This document shows, piece by piece, positions 61,538 to 64,000 of a stretch of DNA of 64,000 nucleotides (its first letter is position 1; each line of letters starts with the position of its first letter). Source of the stretch: Pantoea sp050157905 (GTDB lineage Bacteria > Pseudomonadota > Gammaproteobacteria > Enterobacterales > Enterobacteriaceae); NCBI RefSeq assembly GCF_050157905.1, contig NZ_JBKIWZ010000001.1, positions 3,658,001-3,722,000 of the forward strand, in the 5' to 3' direction. The position numbers were made by a program, and so were the translations under genes. The notes below the pieces were generated by a model. That model was not told the DNA's origin. It did not search any database and saw only the letters and a program-made list of their open reading frames with translations.

Positions 61538-62002
61538 TTACCAGTGACCCAGCACCACATGGCGGGCGAACTCTTTCTCGCAATATTTGCACTTCAGGTG
61601 CACATCATCGGCGCGCTGCTTGACGGCAAAGCTGGAGAAGACCGGCTCGCTGCGGCTGATGCAGTTGCTGTTAGGGCAGGTCAGTACCCGCTCAACGTGG
61701 TCCGGCAGCGTCGGGGCGATCTTGGCCACCACTTCGTAGTCATCGATGCGGTTGACCGTAGCGTGAGGCGCATAGACCGCCAGCTGATTCACCTGATCGT
61801 CAGTGAGAAAGGTGTTCTCAATCTTGATCAGATCCTTGCGGCCCATCTCACCGGATGGCAGGTTCAGGCCGATGGTAATGCGCTGGTCGGTTTCGGTCAG
61901 CCGAAACAGAGAGAGCAGTTTAAAGCCAATCTGCGCCGGAATATGGTCGATAACCGTGCCGCGTTTAATCGCTTCGACCTGCAATTTGTTGTCCTGTGTC
62001 AT
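61538..62002 (-). CDS. pyrI: Aspartate carbamoyltransferase regulatory subunit PyrI
   Basis: Regulatory chain of ATCase that binds CTP/UTP/ATP. 154 residues. N-terminal allosteric domain (LQVEAIKRGTVIDHIPAQIG) and C-terminal zinc domain with four cysteines in LTCPNSNCISR and LKCKYCEKEF. It follows pyrB by 11 bases. Confidence 0.98.
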   Translation of the reverse strand: MTQDNKLQVEAIKRGTVIDHIPAQIGFKLLSLFRLTETDQRITIGLNLPSGEMGRKDLIKIENTFLTDDQVNQLAVYAPHATVNRIDDYEVVAKIAPTLPDHVERVLTCPNSNCISRSEPVFSSFAVKQRADDVHLKCKYCEKEFARHVVLGHW

Positions 62003-62013
62003 GAGGTTTCTCC

Positions 62014-62949
62014 TTACAGGGCGAGTTCGCTGTTTAAAACCAGTGCCAGCAGAGCCTGGCGCGCATAGATGCCGTTACCCGCCTGCTGGAAATACCAGGC
62101 GTACGGGGTCTTGTCGACATCGGTAGTGATTTCATCGATACGCGGCAGCGGGTGCAGCACTTTCATGTTGTCGCGCGCTGTACCGAGATCGGCCGCGCGC
62201 AGAATGAACTGCGCTTTGACGTTGGCATACTCGGACGGGTCGAGCCGCTCTTTCTGGACCCGTGTCATGTAGAGAATATCGAGCTGCGGCATCACCGCCT
62301 CGAAGCTGTCGTGTCGTGACCAGGGGATCTGCTTCTCATCCAGCATATCGGTGATGTAGGCGGGCATCGCCAGCGCATCGGGCGCAATAAAGTAGAAGCG
62401 GTTGCCTTCAAACTTCGCCAGCGCCTGGGTCAGCGAGTGGACGGTGCGGCCATACTTCAGGTCACCGACCATCGCCACATTCAGCTGATTCAGACGACCC
62501 TGGGTTTCCTGAATGGTGAAGAGGTCCAGCAGCGTCTGGGTCGGATGCTGGTTTGCCCCATCACCCGCGTTGAGGATCGGGATGCCATTGGAGAACTCGG
62601 TCGCCAGCCGGGCCGCGCCTTCCTGCGGATGACGCATCACAATCGCATCAACATAGGTGCTGATAACTGAAATGGTGTCGGCCAGGGTTTCTCCCTTCTT
62701 GCCCAGCGAGGTATTGCTGCCGTCAGCAAAGCCGACCGCTGACGCGCCCAGACGATGGATCGCGGTTTCAAACGACAGGCGCGTTCGGGTTGACGCCTCA
62801 AAGAAGCAGCTGGCGATGACCTTGTGCTTCAGCAGTTCCGGCTGCGGGTTGGCTTTAAGCTGTGCCGCGGTCTGCAGCGTCAGTTCCAGCTCTTCGCGAC
62901 TGAGGTCGTTGATTGAAATAATGTGCTTGCGATATAGCGGGTTAGCCAT
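62014..62949 (-). CDS. pyrB: Aspartate carbamoyltransferase catalytic subunit PyrB
   Basis: Condenses carbamoyl phosphate and aspartate, the first committed step of pyrimidine synthesis. 311 residues. The carbamoyl-phosphate loop FEASTRTRLSFE, the 80s loop region GSNTSLGKKGETLADT and HPTQTLLDLFTI are intact. It is controlled by the leader and attenuator at 62982-63151. Neighbour of ornithine carbamoyltransferase, which uses the same carbamoyl phosphate. Confidence 0.98.
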   Translation of the reverse strand: MANPLYRKHIISINDLSREELELTLQTAAQLKANPQPELLKHKVIASCFFEASTRTRLSFETAIHRLGASAVGFADGSNTSLGKKGETLADTISVISTYVDAIVMRHPQEGAARLATEFSNGIPILNAGDGANQHPTQTLLDLFTIQETQGRLNQLNVAMVGDLKYGRTVHSLTQALAKFEGNRFYFIAPDALAMPAYITDMLDEKQIPWSRHDSFEAVMPQLDILYMTRVQKERLDPSEYANVKAQFILRAADLGTARDNMKVLHPLPRIDEITTDVDKTPYAWYFQQAGNGIYARQALLALVLNSELAL

Positions 62950-62981
62950 AGCTTTCTCCTCTGCGCGGCCGGATTGCGGGC

Positions 62982-63010
62982 AAAAAAAAGCCCCTGCTTA
63001 AGGGGCTTTT
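62982..63010 (-). terminator. pyrBI attenuator terminator
   Basis: On the minus strand AGCCCCT (63007-63001) pairs with AGGGGCT (62995-62989) around TAAGC and is followed by a run of eight T. The pyrL stop codon lies in the loop, so a ribosome close behind RNA polymerase would prevent the hairpin: the UTP-sensing attenuation design of E. coli pyrBI. Confidence 0.9.
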
Positions 63011-63099
63011 TTAAGATCGGGTCGATGACCGAAAGAAACAGCAGCACCGCCTGCGGTCAGGCGTGATTGAGCATCAAATTGTCCGCTGTGCTGTCGCAT
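62998..63099 (-). CDS. pyrL: pyrBI operon leader peptide
   Basis: 33-residue leader frame starting at the ATG at 63099 after GGAGGAAAC, a very strong ribosome binding site, and ending in the attenuator loop (MRQHSGQFDAQSRLTAGGAA at the start, RPDLKKAP at the end). It is shorter than the 44-residue E. coli PyrL and unlike it in sequence, as expected because only its translation matters. The frame is open further upstream, but that lies before the transcription start. Confidence 0.85.
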   Translation of the reverse strand: MRQHSGQFDAQSRLTAGGAAVSFGHRPDLKKAP

Positions 63100-63110
63100 G
63101 TTTCCTCCGG

Positions 63111-63151
63111 CAAATTGGGCCGCATTATACCCGTTCGCCGCAGAGCAGCAA
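63111..63151 (-). promoter_or_regulatory. pyrBI promoter with AATTTG slippage start
   Basis: On the minus strand TTGCTG (63151-63146), a 16-base spacer, perfect TATAAT (63129-63124), then seven bases and AATTTG (63116-63111) as the start. E. coli pyrBI begins with the same AATTTG, where high UTP causes repeated U addition and abortive transcripts. Confidence 0.85.
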
Positions 63152-63256
63152 GAGGAAAACGTTTGCGGGCCGGCCGCCGGTGCGCGCCCGGCAGCGAAAC
63201 AGGGCAACTGCGGCGGACGCTGTCGGATGAGAACCGCGTCCGGTGGCCGCGGCCTC

Positions 63257-64000
63257 TCAGCGCTGGCCCAGCGTCGCCACCATAACCGCTTTGATGGTGT
63301 GCATACGGTTCTCGGCCTGATCGAAAACGATGCTGTGCGGCGACTCAAAGACCTCATCGCTGACTTCCATGCCGTTGGGCAGATTGTACTGTTCCGCCAT
63401 CTGCTGGCCCAGCGTGGTCTGATCGTCATGGAAAGCGGGCAGGCAGTGCAGGAATTTCACCTGCGGGTTGCCGGTCAGATCCAGCATCGCCCGGTTGACC
63501 TGATAGTCACGCAGCAGGGCAATACGCTCGGCCCAGACCGCTTTGGCTTCGCCCATCGACACCCAAACATCGGTGTAGATGAAATCCGCATCTTTCACAC
63601 CACTGGCAATATCCTCGGTGAGGGTAATCTTTCCGCCAGTCTGCTGTGCCACTTCGCGGCACTGCGCGACCAGTTCGTCCTCCGGCCAGCAGCTCTTCGG
63701 CGCCACCAGACGCAGATCCAGACCGACCTGGGCGGCGGCTTCCAGCATGGTGTTGCCCATGTTGTTGCGCGCATCACCGACATAGACCAGCGTCATCTCG
63801 CTGAGTTTTTTATCTGGCAGATGTTCCTGCATCGTCAGCAGGTCGGCCAGCAACTGGGTCGGATGAAACTCGGTAGTCAGGCCGTTCCACACCGGCACAC
63901 CGGCATGTTCTGCCAGCGTCTCCACCAGCTCCTGACCGTAACCGCGATACTGAATGCCATCGTACATGCGGCCCAGCACGCGCGCGGTGTCGCGCATTGA
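63257..64000 (-). CDS. argI: Ornithine carbamoyltransferase (5' partial)
   Basis: Makes citrulline from ornithine and carbamoyl phosphate in arginine synthesis. The gene runs off the window: 247 C-terminal residues are visible, with about 85 N-terminal ones missing, including the carbamoyl-phosphate STRT loop. The ornithine-binding region MGNTMLEAA, DVWVSMGE and the catalytic HCLPAFHD are present, and the C-terminus HTIKAVMVATLGQR is complete. The frame continues through 64000 (Ser before the internal Met at 63997). Whether it is called argF or argI cannot be decided here. Confidence 0.95.
   Translation of the reverse strand, partial: SMRDTARVLGRMYDGIQYRGYGQELVETLAEHAGVPVWNGLTTEFHPTQLLADLLTMQEHLPDKKLSEMTLVYVGDARNNMGNTMLEAAAQVGLDLRLVAPKSCWPEDELVAQCREVAQQTGGKITLTEDIASGVKDADFIYTDVWVSMGEAKAVWAERIALLRDYQVNRAMLDLTGNPQVKFLHCLPAFHDDQTTLGQQMAEQYNLPNGMEVSDEVFESPHSIVFDQAENRMHTIKAVMVATLGQR

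Overview
The window is a gene-dense enterobacterial chromosome segment. Protein sequences and gene order match the E. coli K-12 region arcB-murA-ispB-rplU-greA-ftsH-nusA-infB-pnp-deaD almost gene for gene, but with clear differences: no elbB, yrbL, yhbE or mtr, several shifted junctions, and an extra FtsI-type gene. Together these suggest Erwiniaceae, most likely Pantoea or a close relative. This is inferred from recalled family sequences, not from a database search. No phage, insertion sequence, CRISPR array or rRNA was seen.

Layout. 1-2255: the 3' part of arcB, then a gap of almost 0.9 kb with no recognisable gene where E. coli has elbB. 2256-17550: envelope and regulation genes. These are mtgA; the minus-strand run yrbG-kdsD-kdsC-lptC-lptA-lptB-rpoN-hpf-ptsN-rapZ-npr (LPS transport, sigma-54, nitrogen PTS); the divergent mlaFEDCB lipid transport operon; then ibaG-murA, sfsB and ispB. 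17551-28130: rplU-rpmA, obgE, dacB, greA with its leader RNA, yhbY, rlmE-ftsH, folP-glmM, secG. 28131-40624: tRNA-Leu(GAG), initiator tRNA, rimP-nusA-infB-rbfA-truB-rpsO-pnp-nlpI-(yrbN)-deaD, i.e. transcription, translation and RNA decay functions.

40625-48876: an accessory-flavoured stretch. A divergent SDR/AraC pair sits where E. coli has mtr. It is followed by yhbW, the O2-independent ubiquinone genes ubiV-ubiU and ubiT, then yhbS, yhbQ, yhbP, yhbO and yraR. 48868-64000 is rearranged relative to E. coli. nrdG-nrdD with tandem NrdR boxes is followed by galR, a BisC-type molybdoenzyme, an OmrB-like sRNA, a second FtsI-like penicillin-binding protein, an OmrA-like sRNA, aas and lplT, and then ridA-pyrI-pyrB-pyrL and the 3' part of the ornithine carbamoyltransferase gene. 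In E. coli treC-treB-treR-mgtA lie between nrdD and ridA, so the galR-lplT block occupies that place here.

Most noteworthy: (1) the paired Omr sRNAs, adjacent in E. coli, flank a divergent PBP3 paralogue whose second active-site motif reads SSD instead of SSN; (2) two back-to-back Rho-independent terminators stand in the ubiU/ubiT intergenic region with no upstream gene to terminate; (3) an SDR enzyme has Trp in place of the catalytic Tyr; (4) the pyrBI leader keeps the AATTTG start for UTP-sensitive slippage with a short, GGAGG-driven leader peptide; (5) tRNA-Leu(GAG) has a U:U mismatch in its acceptor stem. I found no wholly new multi-gene system.
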